Positions 1 through 10,000 of a DNA stretch of 64,000 nt are shown piece after piece; the first letter of the stretch is position 1, and each line of letters starts with the position of its first letter. This DNA is from Inquilinus limosus (GTDB lineage: Bacteria; Pseudomonadota; Alphaproteobacteria; DSM-16000; Inquilinaceae). The stretch is from contig NZ_NHON01000011.1 of assembly GCF_002195995.1 (NCBI RefSeq), forward strand, positions 50,733 through 114,732, read 5' to 3'. The notes below the pieces were generated by a model. It was not told the DNA's origin and ran no database searches. It saw nothing but the letters and a program-made list of their open reading frames with translations. The translations under genes were made by a program, and so were the position numbers.

Positions 1-2
1 CC

Positions 3-44
3 CCGGTCTACGAAGCGCCGGACTGGCGCACGGCGCAGCGCTGA
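3..44 (+). CDS. 3' end of a truncated gene, possibly choline dehydrogenase
   Basis: Only the last 13 codons and a TGA stop lie in the window (frame from base 3, peptide PVYEAPDWRTAQR). The G+C-rich codon use matches the core genes and not the AT-rich cassette that follows. Choline dehydrogenases (BetA) often end in a similar W-x-T-x-Q-R tail and betB lies 1 kb downstream, so betA is a reasonable guess. Thirteen residues cannot establish it. A second frame stops with TAA at 47-49 and gives a less natural peptide. Confidence 0.3.
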   Translation, partial: PVYEAPDWRTAQR

Positions 45-45
45 G

Positions 46-408
46 CTAAAGGCCTTCGCTATCCAACTCAGAAAGAATAGATCTTATTGCATCATCAGAG
101 CCCAACGCTGACCGACGAGCAATCTCGTATAGCCCAAACATCTTTTGAAAATATAGCTCATAGGCATGAGGTGACTGACTTATATCGACATCAGTAAAAG
201 AATCGATAACATCTCCTTCATCATTATATATTTTAATTACAACATCCAACCCATCTTTGCTAGACGTAGTTGATATTTGAACTACATATCTTGAGAAAGA
301 TGCTTGAAAAGCCCCTTCCTCAAATCCCTTTTTCCAAGCAATATCGCCGCCGACGGCTCTTTCATACAACTTATCCACCATCTTAACCTGATCAGGAGTG
401 ACCATCAC
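46..408 (-). CDS. hypothetical protein, AT-rich cassette gene 2
   Basis: A small soluble acidic protein of about 120 residues with no signal peptide or membrane segment. Start candidates are GTG at 408 and ATG at 405. The ATG shares one base with the stop of the upstream gene (TGATG), so translation of the two is probably coupled. The middle (about residues 35-75) alternates as beta strands around an IYNDEGDVIDSFTDVDI stretch, followed by a helical tail rich in A, R, L and D. I do not recognise a named family. Codon use is AT-rich and unlike every other gene here, which suggests acquisition by transfer. It probably works with the membrane protein encoded just upstream. Confidence 0.65.
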   Translation of the reverse strand: MMVTPDQVKMVDKLYERAVGGDIAWKKGFEEGAFQASFSRYVVQISTTSSKDGLDVVIKIYNDEGDVIDSFTDVDISQSPHAYELYFQKMFGLYEIARRSALGSDDAIRSILSELDSEGL

Positions 409-941
409 ACGTTCTCCATCTGAAGTCGCCGGGTCTCAGAAAATATCTGAATTAGAGCGTCTATTTCATTTAGAATTTTTTTGTTAACTTTTGTCAAATT
501 AACATTGTTTCCGGTCAATTTTGCCATTGTCAAAGAATTCGAAAAATCGGACAATATCACAATGGTATTCTTTATAGTCGATTTCCCATTTTCGTCGATA
601 TTTCCATTCTCTCGACTAATCATAATAAGTCTTTTTCTTACATCAAATATTCTATCTATTATCTCCGTATCTCCATCATGAATTTTCTTCGCTATTTCCT
701 CCAGACTCACGATGGCTGTTGACATATCAACAATATCATTGTGGAGATTTATGGACTTTGTGGCCTTATTCGCCGCCTTTTTGGCATCAATGGCGGCATC
801 TCGTGCTTTTCGCGAGCTCTTTATTGTAAAAAAGAAGCCAACTCCAGTAACAACTAGTCCAATCAGACCCGAGGCGTCGCCAATGTGATTCTTTGTTGAC
901 CAATCAAGCAACTGATCTATCAAATTTAGCAAAGTATCCAT
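405..941 (-). CDS. hypothetical single-pass membrane protein, AT-rich cassette gene 1
   Basis: 178 residues. After a short N-terminal segment there is one hydrophobic helix at about residues 25-40 (IGLVVTGVGFFFTI), followed at once by basic SSRKARD and an alanine/lysine-rich helical stretch (AAIDAKKAANKATKS) that looks like the start of a coiled coil. The rest is helical, polar and cytoplasmic, assuming the positive-inside rule. Its stop overlaps the start of the next gene, so the pair forms a small operon. The sequence is strongly AT-rich: bases 481-540 contain 18 G or C of 60, against 48 of 60 at 1201-1260. I do not recognise the family. Small proteins of this layout are common in accessory islands. 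Confidence 0.7.
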   Translation of the reverse strand: MDTLLNLIDQLLDWSTKNHIGDASGLIGLVVTGVGFFFTIKSSRKARDAAIDAKKAANKATKSINLHNDIVDMSTAIVSLEEIAKKIHDGDTEIIDRIFDVRKRLIMISRENGNIDENGKSTIKNTIVILSDFSNSLTMAKLTGNNVNLTKVNKKILNEIDALIQIFSETRRLQMENV

Positions 942-1080
942 ATCCGATTTTTCCCAACCGATTAGATATGCGTTGTATCTTGGAAAAAGCCGAATGGCGT
1001 CGCATTTGAGGTAGCCGAAAATACGTTAAGTGATATTCCAACTCTGGATCAGATCGGAAACTCCATCGCACGAGATAGCT

Positions 1081-2532
<1,452 letters not shown>

Positions 2533-2552
2533 GGACGCGGGCTCCCCAACAC

Positions 2553-2640
2553 CGTCATTGCGAGCGCAGCGAAGCAATCCAGGGGCCAGCGTGAACCGGC
2601 CCCTGGATTGCTTCGTCGGCTTCGCCTCCTCGCAATGACG
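2553..2640. repeat. intergenic palindromic element, type A, copy 1
   Basis: Starts CGTCATTGCGAG and ends CTCGCAATGACG. The centre pairs CCAGGGGCC with GGCCCCTGG. Each arm also has its own inner hairpin (ATTGC...GCAAT). It lies between betB and rodA, which run in the same direction. Copies of this type recur at 23172, 30638, 34382 and 54119. It holds no gene and no transposase. Confidence 0.95.
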
Positions 2641-2779
2641 GCGGGGTGGGCATCATGAAAAGGTCTCGCCTGGCGGAGAGGCAACGCGTGATTCCATCGC
2701 CCGTCTCCATTCTTGCCCGGCCGAACCTGCCGGCGCATAGTCCGGCCGCCGTCACGGCGACGGCGGATTGTCCCGGTTC

Positions 2780-3931
2780 ATGAGCAGCTTCCGGATTCGC
2801 GACGACGCCCCGCACTACACCCTGCTGACCAAGCTGCAGCTGATGAGCTGGGGGCTGGTCATCCTGGTCTGCGCCATCGCCGCGGTCGGGGTGATGCTGC
2901 TCTACTCCGCCGGCGGCGGGTCGTGGGAGCCCTGGGCCAGCCGGCAGCTCAGCCGCTTCGGCAGCGGCTTCGTCGTCATGCTGGTCTTCGCGATGATCGA
3001 CATCCGGATCTGGATGAAGATCGCCTATCCGGTCTACGCCATCGTCTTCGCCCTGCTGATCGTGGTCCAGGCGATGGGCCATGTCGGCATGGGCGCCGAG
3101 CGCTGGATCAATCTCGGCCCGCTGGTGATCCAGCCGTCCGAGCTGATGAAGATCGCGCTGGTCCTCGCCCTCGCCCGCTATTTCCACGGCTTCTCGCTGG
3201 TCGAGGTGCGCAATCCGCTGGTGCTGATCGTGCCGCTGCTGCTGATCCTGGCCCCGGTCGGGATGGTGCTGATGCAGCCCAATCTCGGCACCGCCCTGCT
3301 GCTGATCATGACCGGCGGCGCGGTGCTGTTCTCCACCGGTGTCCGCCTCTGGAAGTTCGCGGTGGCGATCGCGCTGGGCCTGTCGGCGATCCCGATCGGC
3401 TGGGAGTTCCTGCATGACTACCAGAAGAACCGGGTCTACACTTTCCTGGAGCCGGAGCGCGACCCGCTGGGCGCCGGCTACAACATCATGCAGTCGAAGA
3501 TCGCGCTCGGCTCCGGCGCCCTGTTCGGCAAGGGCTTCACCGCCGGCACGCAGAGCCAGCTGATGTTCCTGCCCGAGAAGCACACCGACTTCATCTTCGT
3601 GGTGCTGGCCGAGGAGTTCGGCATGGTCGGCGCGCTGATCCTGCTGTTCCTCTACACCATGCTGTTCGTCTACGGGCTGATGATCGCGCTCTCCGCCCGC
3701 AGCCATTTCGGCCGCCTGGTCGGCGTCGGCCTGACCACGACCTTCTTCCTCTACGTCTTCGTCAATGTGGCGATGGTCACCGGGCTGATCCCGGTGGTGG
3801 GCATCCCCCTGCCCCTGGTGTCCTATGGCGGCACCGCCATGCTGACCCTGCTGATGGGCTGCGGCATCCTGCTCAGCGTCTGGATCCACCGCGAGGTCCG
3901 GATCCCCCGCAGCGGCATCACGGATTACTGA
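2780..3931 (+). CDS. rodA: peptidoglycan glycosyltransferase RodA (SEDS family)
   Basis: Polymerises lipid II during cell elongation, together with penicillin-binding protein 2, in the inner membrane. About ten hydrophobic helices are visible across 383 residues. Family signatures are RWINLGP, QPNLGTA, PERDPLGAGYNI, the loop EKHTDFIF with D270 (equivalent to the catalytic Asp262 of E. coli RodA), and PLVSYGGTAML near the end. It starts at ATG 2780; a TTG at 2768 would add four residues. It stands alone here: mreBCD and the PBP2 gene, its usual neighbours, are not adjacent. Confidence 0.93.
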   Translation: MSSFRIRDDAPHYTLLTKLQLMSWGLVILVCAIAAVGVMLLYSAGGGSWEPWASRQLSRFGSGFVVMLVFAMIDIRIWMKIAYPVYAIVFALLIVVQAMGHVGMGAERWINLGPLVIQPSELMKIALVLALARYFHGFSLVEVRNPLVLIVPLLLILAPVGMVLMQPNLGTALLLIMTGGAVLFSTGVRLWKFAVAIALGLSAIPIGWEFLHDYQKNRVYTFLEPERDPLGAGYNIMQSKIALGSGALFGKGFTAGTQSQLMFLPEKHTDFIFVVLAEEFGMVGALILLFLYTMLFVYGLMIALSARSHFGRLVGVGLTTTFFLYVFVNVAMVTGLIPVVGIPLPLVSYGGTAMLTLLMGCGILLSVWIHREVRIPRSGITDY

Positions 3932-4026
3932 GGCCCCGAGGCCGCACGGTTCGACCGGGACCGAAGCGTTCACCGGGAGCCCCGTCCGACCCGCGGCTGT
4001 TTCCCTTGGAGAAGGGAGCAGCCGAC

Positions 4027-5448
4027 ATGCCATCCGCCGACACCATCGACACGCCCCGCTCGCGGACGCGGCCCGGCCTCGTCCTGTTCGCCATGTGCCT
4101 CGGCGTGCTGGTGGCGCAGATCGACACCTCGGTGGTCAATCTCGGCGCCCATGCCATCGGCGATGCGCTGGGCCTGGGCGTCAGCGCGCTGCAATGGGTG
4201 CTGGACGTCTACAACCTGGTCTACGCCACCCTGCTGCTGACCGGCGGGCTGCTGGGCGACCTGTTCGGCCGGCGGCGCGTCTTCGCCGGCGGCATGGCGC
4301 TGTTCGCCCTCGGCTCCCTGGCCTGCGGCGTGGCGCCGGACGGCACGGTGCTGATCGCGGCCCGGGCGATCACCGGGCTGGGCGCCGCGCTGCTGCTGCC
4401 GGCCTCGCTGTCGATCCTGGCCGCGACCTATCCCGACGCGCGGGAGCGCGCTCACGCCATCGGCGTCTGGGCCAGCTGCAACGGCCTGGCCTTCGCCATC
4501 GGGCCGACCCTCGGCGGTGTCCTGGTCACAACCGCAGGCTGGCGCAGCCTGTTCTTCGTGGTGGTGCCGGTGGCCGCCCTCGCCTTCCTGCTGGCCGTCC
4601 GGTCTGTCCCCGAGACCGCCGATCCGGAGGGGCGGCGCCTGGACCTGCCCGGCCAGGGGCTGGCGATGCTGGCGCTGGGCGCCCTGACCCTCGCGGCCAT
4701 CGAGGGCAACCGCTGGGGCTGGGGCTCCGCGGCGACGCTGGCCGGCCTTGGTGTCGGCCTCGTGGCGATTATCCTGTTCCTCGCGGTCGAGGCCCGCACC
4801 GAGGGCGCGCTGGTGCCGCTGGAGCTGTTCCGCAGCCCGGCGCTGTCCGGCTCGCTGATCGTGGCGCTGGCGATGACCTTCGGCATGTATGCCATGCTGT
4901 TCCTGATCCCGGTCTATCTGCAGGCCGTACGCGGCGCCACGCCGATCCAGGCGGGGCTGGAGCTGCTGCCGATGTCGGTGGTGTTCTTCCTGGTCTCGCA
5001 GGGTTCCGGCCGGCTGGCGGCCCGGCTGGGGCCGCGGGTGCTGATGACCACCGGCATGGCGCTGATCGGCGCCGGTCTGCTGCTGCTGGCCTGGATCAGC
5101 GCCGGCACCGGCCTGCTGTATATCGAGGCGGCGCTGCTGGTCACCGGCATCGGGCTCGGCCTCAACACCGGACCGGTGATGGCGGTGACGGTGTCGAGCG
5201 TGCCGCAGAAGCGGTCGGGCACGGCGGCCGGGCTGGTGAACACCGCCCGGATGGTCGGCGCCACGCTGGGCGTCGCGATCCTCGGCGCCGTCTTCGCCGC
5301 TCATGGCGGCGACGTCAACGCATCACCGGACCGTCTGATCGACGGCCTCGGGCCGGCGCTCCTGGTCGGGGGCTTGGGGGAATGTGTCGGCGCGGTCGCG
5401 GCGCGGGTCCTGATCCGCCGCGATGCCCTGGAACGGAAGGCCGACTGA
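4027..5448 (+). CDS. MFS multidrug exporter, DHA2 (14-TM) family
   Basis: A 473-residue inner-membrane proton antiporter of the EmrB/QacA type. It shows the DHA2 hallmark near the N terminus (AQIDTSVVNLGAHAIGDAL, LQWVLDVYNLVYATLLLTGG) and motif A (GDLFGRRRVFAGG) in the first cytoplasmic loop; about 14 hydrophobic segments can be counted. I choose ATG 4027 over the in-frame TTG at 4006 because an AGGGAG ribosome site lies about eight bases upstream. The substrate cannot be read from sequence. It converges on the merR gene with three bases between the stops. No adaptor (EmrA-like) gene is adjacent. Confidence 0.88.
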   Translation: MPSADTIDTPRSRTRPGLVLFAMCLGVLVAQIDTSVVNLGAHAIGDALGLGVSALQWVLDVYNLVYATLLLTGGLLGDLFGRRRVFAGGMALFALGSLACGVAPDGTVLIAARAITGLGAALLLPASLSILAATYPDARERAHAIGVWASCNGLAFAIGPTLGGVLVTTAGWRSLFFVVVPVAALAFLLAVRSVPETADPEGRRLDLPGQGLAMLALGALTLAAIEGNRWGWGSAATLAGLGVGLVAIILFLAVEARTEGALVPLELFRSPALSGSLIVALAMTFGMYAMLFLIPVYLQAVRGATPIQAGLELLPMSVVFFLVSQGSGRLAARLGPRVLMTTGMALIGAGLLLLAWISAGTGLLYIEAALLVTGIGLGLNTGPVMAVTVSSVPQKRSGTAAGLVNTARMVGATLGVAILGAVFAAHGGDVNASPDRLIDGLGPALLVGGLGECVGAVAARVLIRRDALERKAD

Positions 5449-5451
5449 GCC

Positions 5452-5985
5452 TCAGGCGTCGCCGCGCAAGGCGGCCTGCAGGCGCTTCAGCTCGGCCAGC
5501 AGCACGGTCAGCTCGTCGCGCAGCTCGGCCGAGATGCCCTGGGCGCGGCCATCGCGCGCGGCACCGGCCAGGAGCGAGAGCTGGACCTCCTCCCGCGCCT
5601 TGGCGGCCGGCTTGGCCCGGGTGACCGGGACCGGACGGGCCGGGCCGGACGGGGCCGCCGCCTCGTCGGATGCCGCGGCTGCCGCCGGCGCCTCGGTCTC
5701 GGCCGACTTGCCTTCCTTCAGCAGGCGCTGCACGCCCCTGATCGTATAGCCCTCCTCATAAAGGAGGCGCTGGATCCGGCGCAGCAGCTGGACGTCCTCG
5801 GGGCGATAGTACCGGCGCCCGCCGCCGCGCTTCAGCGGGCGGACCTGGGAGAACTTGGTCTCCCAGAACCGCAGCACATGCTGCGGCACGGCGAGATCGT
5901 CGGAGACCTCGCTGATCGTGCGATAGGCCGTCGCCGACTTGCGCAGCGGCGCGGGCTTCGCCTCCGATCCTCCGATTCCGGCCAT
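5452..5985 (-). CDS. MerR-family transcriptional regulator
   Basis: 177 residues. The winged-helix MerR domain lies at about residues 20-90 ([49 protein letters not shown]). An Ala/Pro-rich linker follows, then a C-terminal helix ([17 protein letters not shown]) that probably dimerises. No cysteines are placed as in metal-sensing members, so no ligand can be named. It sits three bases after ihfA. A MerR gene next to ihfA is a conserved arrangement in proteobacteria, and the two are probably cotranscribed. Confidence 0.9.
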   Translation of the reverse strand: MAGIGGSEAKPAPLRKSATAYRTISEVSDDLAVPQHVLRFWETKFSQVRPLKRGGGRRYYRPEDVQLLRRIQRLLYEEGYTIRGVQRLLKEGKSAETEAPAAAAASDEAAAPSGPARPVPVTRAKPAAKAREEVQLSLLAGAARDGRAQGISAELRDELTVLLAELKRLQAALRGDA

Positions 5986-5988
5986 GGC

Positions 5989-6303
5989 TTACTCGTCGTC
6001 GTCCGGGAGCGGGTCAGTGCCGTTGATGCGCCCCTTCAGCACATGCGAAGCGCGGAACACCAGCACGCGGCGCGGCAGGATCGGCACCTCCTGCCCCGTC
6101 TTCGGGTTGCGGCCGATTCGCTGGCCCTTCTGGCGCACGCCGAAGGTGCCGAAAGACGAGATCTTCACCGTCTCGCCACGTTCGAGCGCTTCGGAGATTT
6201 CTTCAAGCACCGTCTCAACAAGATCGGCGGACTCATTACGAGACAAGCCGATTTCCTGATAGAGCGATTCGCTGAGCTGAGCTCGTGTCACTGTTTCCGC
6301 CAT
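5989..6303 (-). CDS. ihfA: integration host factor subunit alpha
   Basis: A 104-residue DNA-bending protein of the HU/IHF family that forms a heterodimer with IhfB and shapes promoters and recombination sites. It begins METV-like ([20 protein letters not shown]), has the [14 protein letters not shown] core and the DNA-intercalating arm [12 protein letters not shown]. The ATG at 6303 follows a strong GGGGGAGG ribosome site. An in-frame extension upstream is not conserved and is left out. It lies 130 bases after fabH, so it may have its own promoter as well as read-through. Confidence 0.95.
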   Translation of the reverse strand: MAETVTRAQLSESLYQEIGLSRNESADLVETVLEEISEALERGETVKISSFGTFGVRQKGQRIGRNPKTGQEVPILPRRVLVFRASHVLKGRINGTDPLPDDDE

Positions 6304-6347
6304 GCCGCCTCCCCCTGACGGACAATTGCGAAGAAGACCGTCACAGG

Positions 6348-6376
6348 ACGGTACCCTCCACAAAATAATCCGTCAA
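6348..6376 (-). promoter_or_regulatory. ihfA: possible ihfA promoter
   Basis: On the minus strand, TTGACG (6376-6371) is followed after 17 bases by TACCGT (6353-6348), about 45 bases before the ihfA start. The -35 matches the consensus at five of six positions, but the -10 matches at only three, so this is tentative. It falls in the 130-base fabH-ihfA gap, the largest break in this operon. Confidence 0.3.
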
Positions 6377-6433
6377 TTCCAAAGCGTTGGCCGAATTTCC
6401 TCACGAGTCTCGCTGGCGAGGTCCGCTAACTGC

Positions 6434-7411
6434 TTACCAGCGGACCAGGGCGGCGCCCCAGGTCAGCCCGCCGCCCATGGCCTCGAGCAGCACGAGATCG
6501 CCGGCCTTGACGCGGCCGTCATTGACGGCTTCGGCCAGCGCCAGCGGGATCGATGCGGCGGAGGTGTTGGCGTGCTTCTGCACCGTCAGCACCACCTTCT
6601 CCGGCGGCAGGTCGAGCTTGCGGGCGGTGGCGTCGATGATGCGCTTGTTGGCCTGGTGCGGCACCAGCCAGTCGATGTCCGACGGCGACAGGCCGTTGGC
6701 GGCCAGCGCCTCCTCCACCACCTCGGCCAGGTTGATGACCGCGTGCTTGAACACCTCGCGGCCTTCCATCCGGACATGGCCGACGGTACCGGTCGAGGAC
6801 GGGCCGCCATCGACGTAGAGCTTGTCCTCGTGACGGCCGTCGGAATGCAGATGGGTCGACAGGATGCCGGGGTCGTCGGTGCTGCCGCCGCCCTCGACCG
6901 CGCGCAGCACCACGGCGCCGGCGCCGTCGCCGAACAGCACGCAGGTGCCGCGGTCGGTCCAGTCCAGCAGGCGGGAGAAGGTCTCGGCGCCGATCACCAG
7001 CGCGGTGCGCGCCTGGCCCAGCCGGATCATGTTGTCGGCGACCGCCAGGGCGTAGACGAAGCCGGAGCAGACGGCCTGGACGTCGAAGGCGGCGCCGCGG
7101 GTCATGCCCAGCGCGGCCTGGACCCGCACCGCGGTGGCCGGGAAGGTCTGGTCCGGCGTGGTCGTGGCCAGGACGATCAGGTCGAGGTCGCTGCCCTCGA
7201 CCCTCGCCATGGCCAGCGCCTTGCGCGCGGCGGCGAGCGCCAGGTCGGAGGTCTTCTCGTCCGGCGCCGCGATGTGGCGGACGCTGATGCCGGTGCGCTG
7301 GACGATCCACTCGTCCGAGGTGTCGACCTTCTGCGCCAGCTCGGCGTTGGTGACGACCCGGTCAGGCAGGGTGGAACCGCATCCGATGATGCGCGCGCGG
7401 CGGACTGTCAT
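6434..7411 (-). CDS. fabH: beta-ketoacyl-ACP synthase III
   Basis: Condenses acetyl-CoA with malonyl-ACP to start fatty acid synthesis. It is a 325-residue thiolase-fold enzyme with a complete Cys-His-Asn triad: C115 in AVCSGF, H252 in PHQAN and N282 in HANTSAAS. The GDGAGAVVL and MGGGLTWGA motifs are present. Its ATG overlaps the plsX stop by four bases, so the two are translationally coupled, as in the classic plsX-fabH unit. Confidence 0.97.
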   Translation of the reverse strand: MTVRRARIIGCGSTLPDRVVTNAELAQKVDTSDEWIVQRTGISVRHIAAPDEKTSDLALAAARKALAMARVEGSDLDLIVLATTTPDQTFPATAVRVQAALGMTRGAAFDVQAVCSGFVYALAVADNMIRLGQARTALVIGAETFSRLLDWTDRGTCVLFGDGAGAVVLRAVEGGGSTDDPGILSTHLHSDGRHEDKLYVDGGPSSTGTVGHVRMEGREVFKHAVINLAEVVEEALAANGLSPSDIDWLVPHQANKRIIDATARKLDLPPEKVVLTVQKHANTSAASIPLALAEAVNDGRVKAGDLVLLEAMGGGLTWGAALVRW

Positions 7412-8508
7412 TGCGGTTGTTCGATCCCGATCGGAGCAGTCGTTGGTCCTGTCGAAGCGCTGTCGTCGCCGTTCCGAGCGCCTTCGAAACGGCTGAACTC
7501 CTGCTTCACCTTATCATTGAAGCCGTGGATGACCAGATCGACGCCGACATCGATGGCATGGGCGAAGCCCTCGCCGTCGGTGCCGCCATGGCTCTTCACG
7601 CAGATGCCGTTGAGGCCGAGGAACAGCGCGCCGTTGTACTGGCGCGGGTCGGTCCGGTGCCGCAGCCGGCGGAAGGCGCCGCGGGCCAGCAGGTACCCGA
7701 GCGAGGCGAGCCAGGAGGACCGGAAGCTGTGGCGCAGCCAGGTGGCGTACAGCTTGGCCGTGCCCTCGGCGGTCTTCAGCGCGATGTTGCCGGAGAAGCC
7801 GTCGGTGACGACCACGTCGACCTTTCCGGCCGGGATGTCGTCGCCCTCGACGAAGCCCTCGAAGCGGCCCGGGAACTCGATCTCGCGCAGCTTCGCGGCC
7901 GCGTCGCGCACCGGGTCGGGGCCCTTCAGCGCCTCCGACCCGACATTCAGCAGGCCGACGGTGGGGTCGACCAGGCCCAGCACCGCCTTGGCGAAAACCG
8001 AACCCATGATCGCGAACTGGACCAGGTTCTCGGCGTCGCATTCGATGTTGGCGCCGAGGTCGAGCATGACGCTCTCGCCGCGCAGCGTCGGAAAAAACGA
8101 CGCGATCGCCGGCCGGTCGATGCCCGGCAGCGTCTTGAACACGATCTTCGCGGTGGCCATCAGCGCGCCGGTGTTGCCGGCGGAGACCACGCATTGCGCC
8201 TCGCCCGCAGCCACGGCGTCGATCGCCAGACGCATGCTGGAGTTGCGCCCGCTACGCAGCGCAGCGGAGGGCTTGTCCTCGTTGGTGATCACGTCCGCAG
8301 CGTGCCGAATCACGGACACCGCGGCCAGCGCCGGCCGCTTCGCCAGAAGCGGCGCGATCCGCGCCTCGTCACCGACGATCAGGAAGTGCACATCCGGATG
8401 GTGCGTGCGGGCGATCTCAGCCCCTTCGAGCACCATCTCCGGCGCCCGATCGCCCCCCATGGCGTCGAGCGCAATCGTCACTGGGCCGGAGGCCGCCGGG
8501 TCGGACAT
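7408..8508 (-). CDS. plsX: phosphate acyltransferase PlsX
   Basis: Converts acyl-ACP to acyl-phosphate, the donor for the first acylation of glycerol 3-phosphate in phospholipid synthesis. It is a peripheral membrane enzyme. 366 residues. The N terminus [12 protein letters not shown] is the family signature; [10 protein letters not shown] and [10 protein letters not shown] are also conserved. It lies 21 bases after rpmF and overlaps fabH by four bases, the standard rpmF-plsX-fabH order. Confidence 0.96.
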   Translation of the reverse strand: MSDPAASGPVTIALDAMGGDRAPEMVLEGAEIARTHHPDVHFLIVGDEARIAPLLAKRPALAAVSVIRHAADVITNEDKPSAALRSGRNSSMRLAIDAVAAGEAQCVVSAGNTGALMATAKIVFKTLPGIDRPAIASFFPTLRGESVMLDLGANIECDAENLVQFAIMGSVFAKAVLGLVDPTVGLLNVGSEALKGPDPVRDAAAKLREIEFPGRFEGFVEGDDIPAGKVDVVVTDGFSGNIALKTAEGTAKLYATWLRHSFRSSWLASLGYLLARGAFRRLRHRTDPRQYNGALFLGLNGICVKSHGGTDGEGFAHAIDVGVDLVIHGFNDKVKQEFSRFEGARNGDDSASTGPTTAPIGIEQPQ

Positions 8509-8529
8509 TCCCTATGCGGGCGCAGTCGA

Positions 8530-8718
8530 TCAGGCGGTCGCGGTCGTCTCGCTGACCACCTCACGGCCGTGGTAGTGGCCGCAGGAGTCGCAGACATGGT
8601 GCGGACGAGCCAGCTCACCGCAATTCGCGCACTCGACATAGGTCGAGCCGGCCAGAGCGTGGTGCGAACGCCGCATGTCGCGCCGCGACTTCGACGTCTT
8701 CTTCTTCGGAACAGCCAT
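8530..8718 (-). CDS. rpmF: ribosomal protein L32
   Basis: A 62-residue protein of the large ribosomal subunit. It begins [19 protein letters not shown], as L32 does, and carries a zinc ribbon with C30-x2-C33 and C43-x2-C46, so it is the zinc-binding form. A hairpin followed by a T-run on the minus strand lies just upstream and may reduce read-through from the DUF177 gene. Confidence 0.97.
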   Translation of the reverse strand: MAVPKKKTSKSRRDMRRSHHALAGSTYVECANCGELARPHHVCDSCGHYHGREVVSETTATA

Positions 8719-8738
8719 TTGCTTGAACTCTCGATACG

Positions 8739-8764
8739 AAAAGGCGGCACCGGGGGGAGCCGCC
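8739..8764 (-). terminator. hairpin with short T-run between the DUF177 gene and rpmF
   Basis: On the minus strand GGCGGC pairs with GCCGCC around a C-rich ten-base loop (TCCCCCCGGT), followed at once by TTTT. It looks like a weak intrinsic terminator or attenuator inside the operon, with rpmF starting 21 bases further on. Confidence 0.55.
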
Positions 8765-8815
8765 TCAGACCGGCGTTACTTAATGGAAAAGGTCCGGCGG
8801 GGCAAGGAAAAGCGA

Positions 8816-9340
8816 TCAGTCCTTCACGTCGCTGTCACGATCCTTGAGCACGGCGAAGGGCCGGCGCGTCGACGCCTCGGCCGCCGGCGGCTCGGCCGCG
8901 GGCTCGGGCGCGTCGGGCGACCGGGGATAGGGGTCGAGCGCCAGCGACAGATGCTGCGCCGCCAGCTCGCCCAGGTCGATGCGGCCATCGACCAGCGGCT
9001 CGACCTCCGCCGCCAGCGGGTCGACCTCGACCTCCGCCTCGTCCCGGCCGCCCCCGGCGGCGAAGACGGCCTCGATCTCGTCCTCGACCGTGGCGGGCAC
9101 GGGGTCGAGCGTGACGACGCAGCGCTGCACCACGGCGGCGGTCAGCGCGCCGGTCACGACCACTGTGTCGCCGCGCCCCGGCGCCAGGGTGAACCGGGCC
9201 TTGAACGCGTCCAGCGCCAGCAGGTCGAAGCGCTGGGCCAGCGCCGCGCGCTCGGCCTCGTCGGCCTCGATGGCGATGGCCCGGCCGCCGCGCGGCAGGG
9301 TTCTGACGCCGACGGGGCGGCTGAATTCGGGGATCGTCAT
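8816..9340 (-). CDS. DUF177 (YceD-like) protein
   Basis: 174 residues. DUF177 proteins are encoded just before rpmF across bacteria and have been linked to 23S rRNA and ribosome assembly. The conserved part is at about residues 65-130 (VQRCVVTLDPVPATVEDEIEAVF and DGRIDLGELAAQHLSLALDPYPR, split here for length). The C-terminal tail is low-complexity and Ala/Pro/Glu-rich. Its start shares one base with the stop of the upstream gene. The gene order supports the call. Confidence 0.88.
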   Translation of the reverse strand: MTIPEFSRPVGVRTLPRGGRAIAIEADEAERAALAQRFDLLALDAFKARFTLAPGRGDTVVVTGALTAAVVQRCVVTLDPVPATVEDEIEAVFAAGGGRDEAEVEVDPLAAEVEPLVDGRIDLGELAAQHLSLALDPYPRSPDAPEPAAEPPAAEASTRRPFAVLKDRDSDVKD

Positions 9341-9891
9341 CAGGCTGCCTCCACCATGTCCGGCGCCGGGCCGAACCGGACCTCTCCCGCCAGGAACGCC
9401 GACACCGGCTGCGCCGCCAGCCCGGCGACCTCGCGGCGCAGATAGGCGGCGACCGCCCTCACCTGCCCCGCCCCGGGCTCGACCGTGCCGTAGAGGTTAC
9501 GGCGCAGCGCCGCCTCCAGTTCCGCCGGGTCGTCCGCGGCCAGGCCGTGGTCATAGGCGACGACACGGCCGTAGAAGCCGCGGCCCATGGCCTTCACCTT
9601 CTTGCCGATGCTGAAATCGGTGACGCCGATCTCGCGCAGGCTGAGATCCATGTCGCTGACCATGTGGTCGAACAGGGCCTGGGCGAAGTCCGGCGCCGGC
9701 GGCGCCTCGCGCTTCAGCCGGTGCAGCACCAGGAAGGCATGCAGGGCCACGGCCTCGAACCGGCCGTCCAGCGTGTCGGGCACGCCGCAGGCGGTGTAGA
9801 AGGCCGGGCTGCGCGCCTGCTCCACCAGCTTGACGTACAGCTCGGCGGCCTGGCGTTCGCGGCGGTGGCGGGTGAACAGCTTGGACAGCAC
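9340..9891 (-). CDS. ubiquinol-cytochrome c chaperone (CBP3/UQCC1 family)
   Basis: 183 residues, mostly helical, with no signal peptide. The family assists assembly of cytochrome b into the bc1 complex. Characteristic segments are ELYVKLVEQARSPAFYTACG, RFEAVALHAFLVLHRLK, and DHMVSDMDLSLREIGVTD followed by GKKVKAMGRGFYGR. In alphaproteobacteria this gene usually sits next to the DUF177 gene and diverges from bamE, exactly as here. It presumably heads the operon that continues to plsX-fabH. Confidence 0.9.
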   Translation of the reverse strand: MLSKLFTRHRRERQAAELYVKLVEQARSPAFYTACGVPDTLDGRFEAVALHAFLVLHRLKREAPPAPDFAQALFDHMVSDMDLSLREIGVTDFSIGKKVKAMGRGFYGRVVAYDHGLAADDPAELEAALRRNLYGTVEPGAGQVRAVAAYLRREVAGLAAQPVSAFLAGEVRFGPAPDMVEAA

Positions 9892-10000
9892 GGGACCGAT
9901 CGGATTTGCGCAAAGGACGGCGATATTGGTCGAACTCGAACTGGTGTGCTAGAGGGAAGCCTTCAATGGGCAGCCCCGCGGGGCGTGGAGAGATGAGTCG

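Noticed and set aside
62..1044. Eight-base direct repeat TCCAACTC at 62-69 and 1037-1044 as insertion duplication of the AT-rich cassette
   Set aside because: Short, and the left copy lies inside the cassette gene; chance is as likely.
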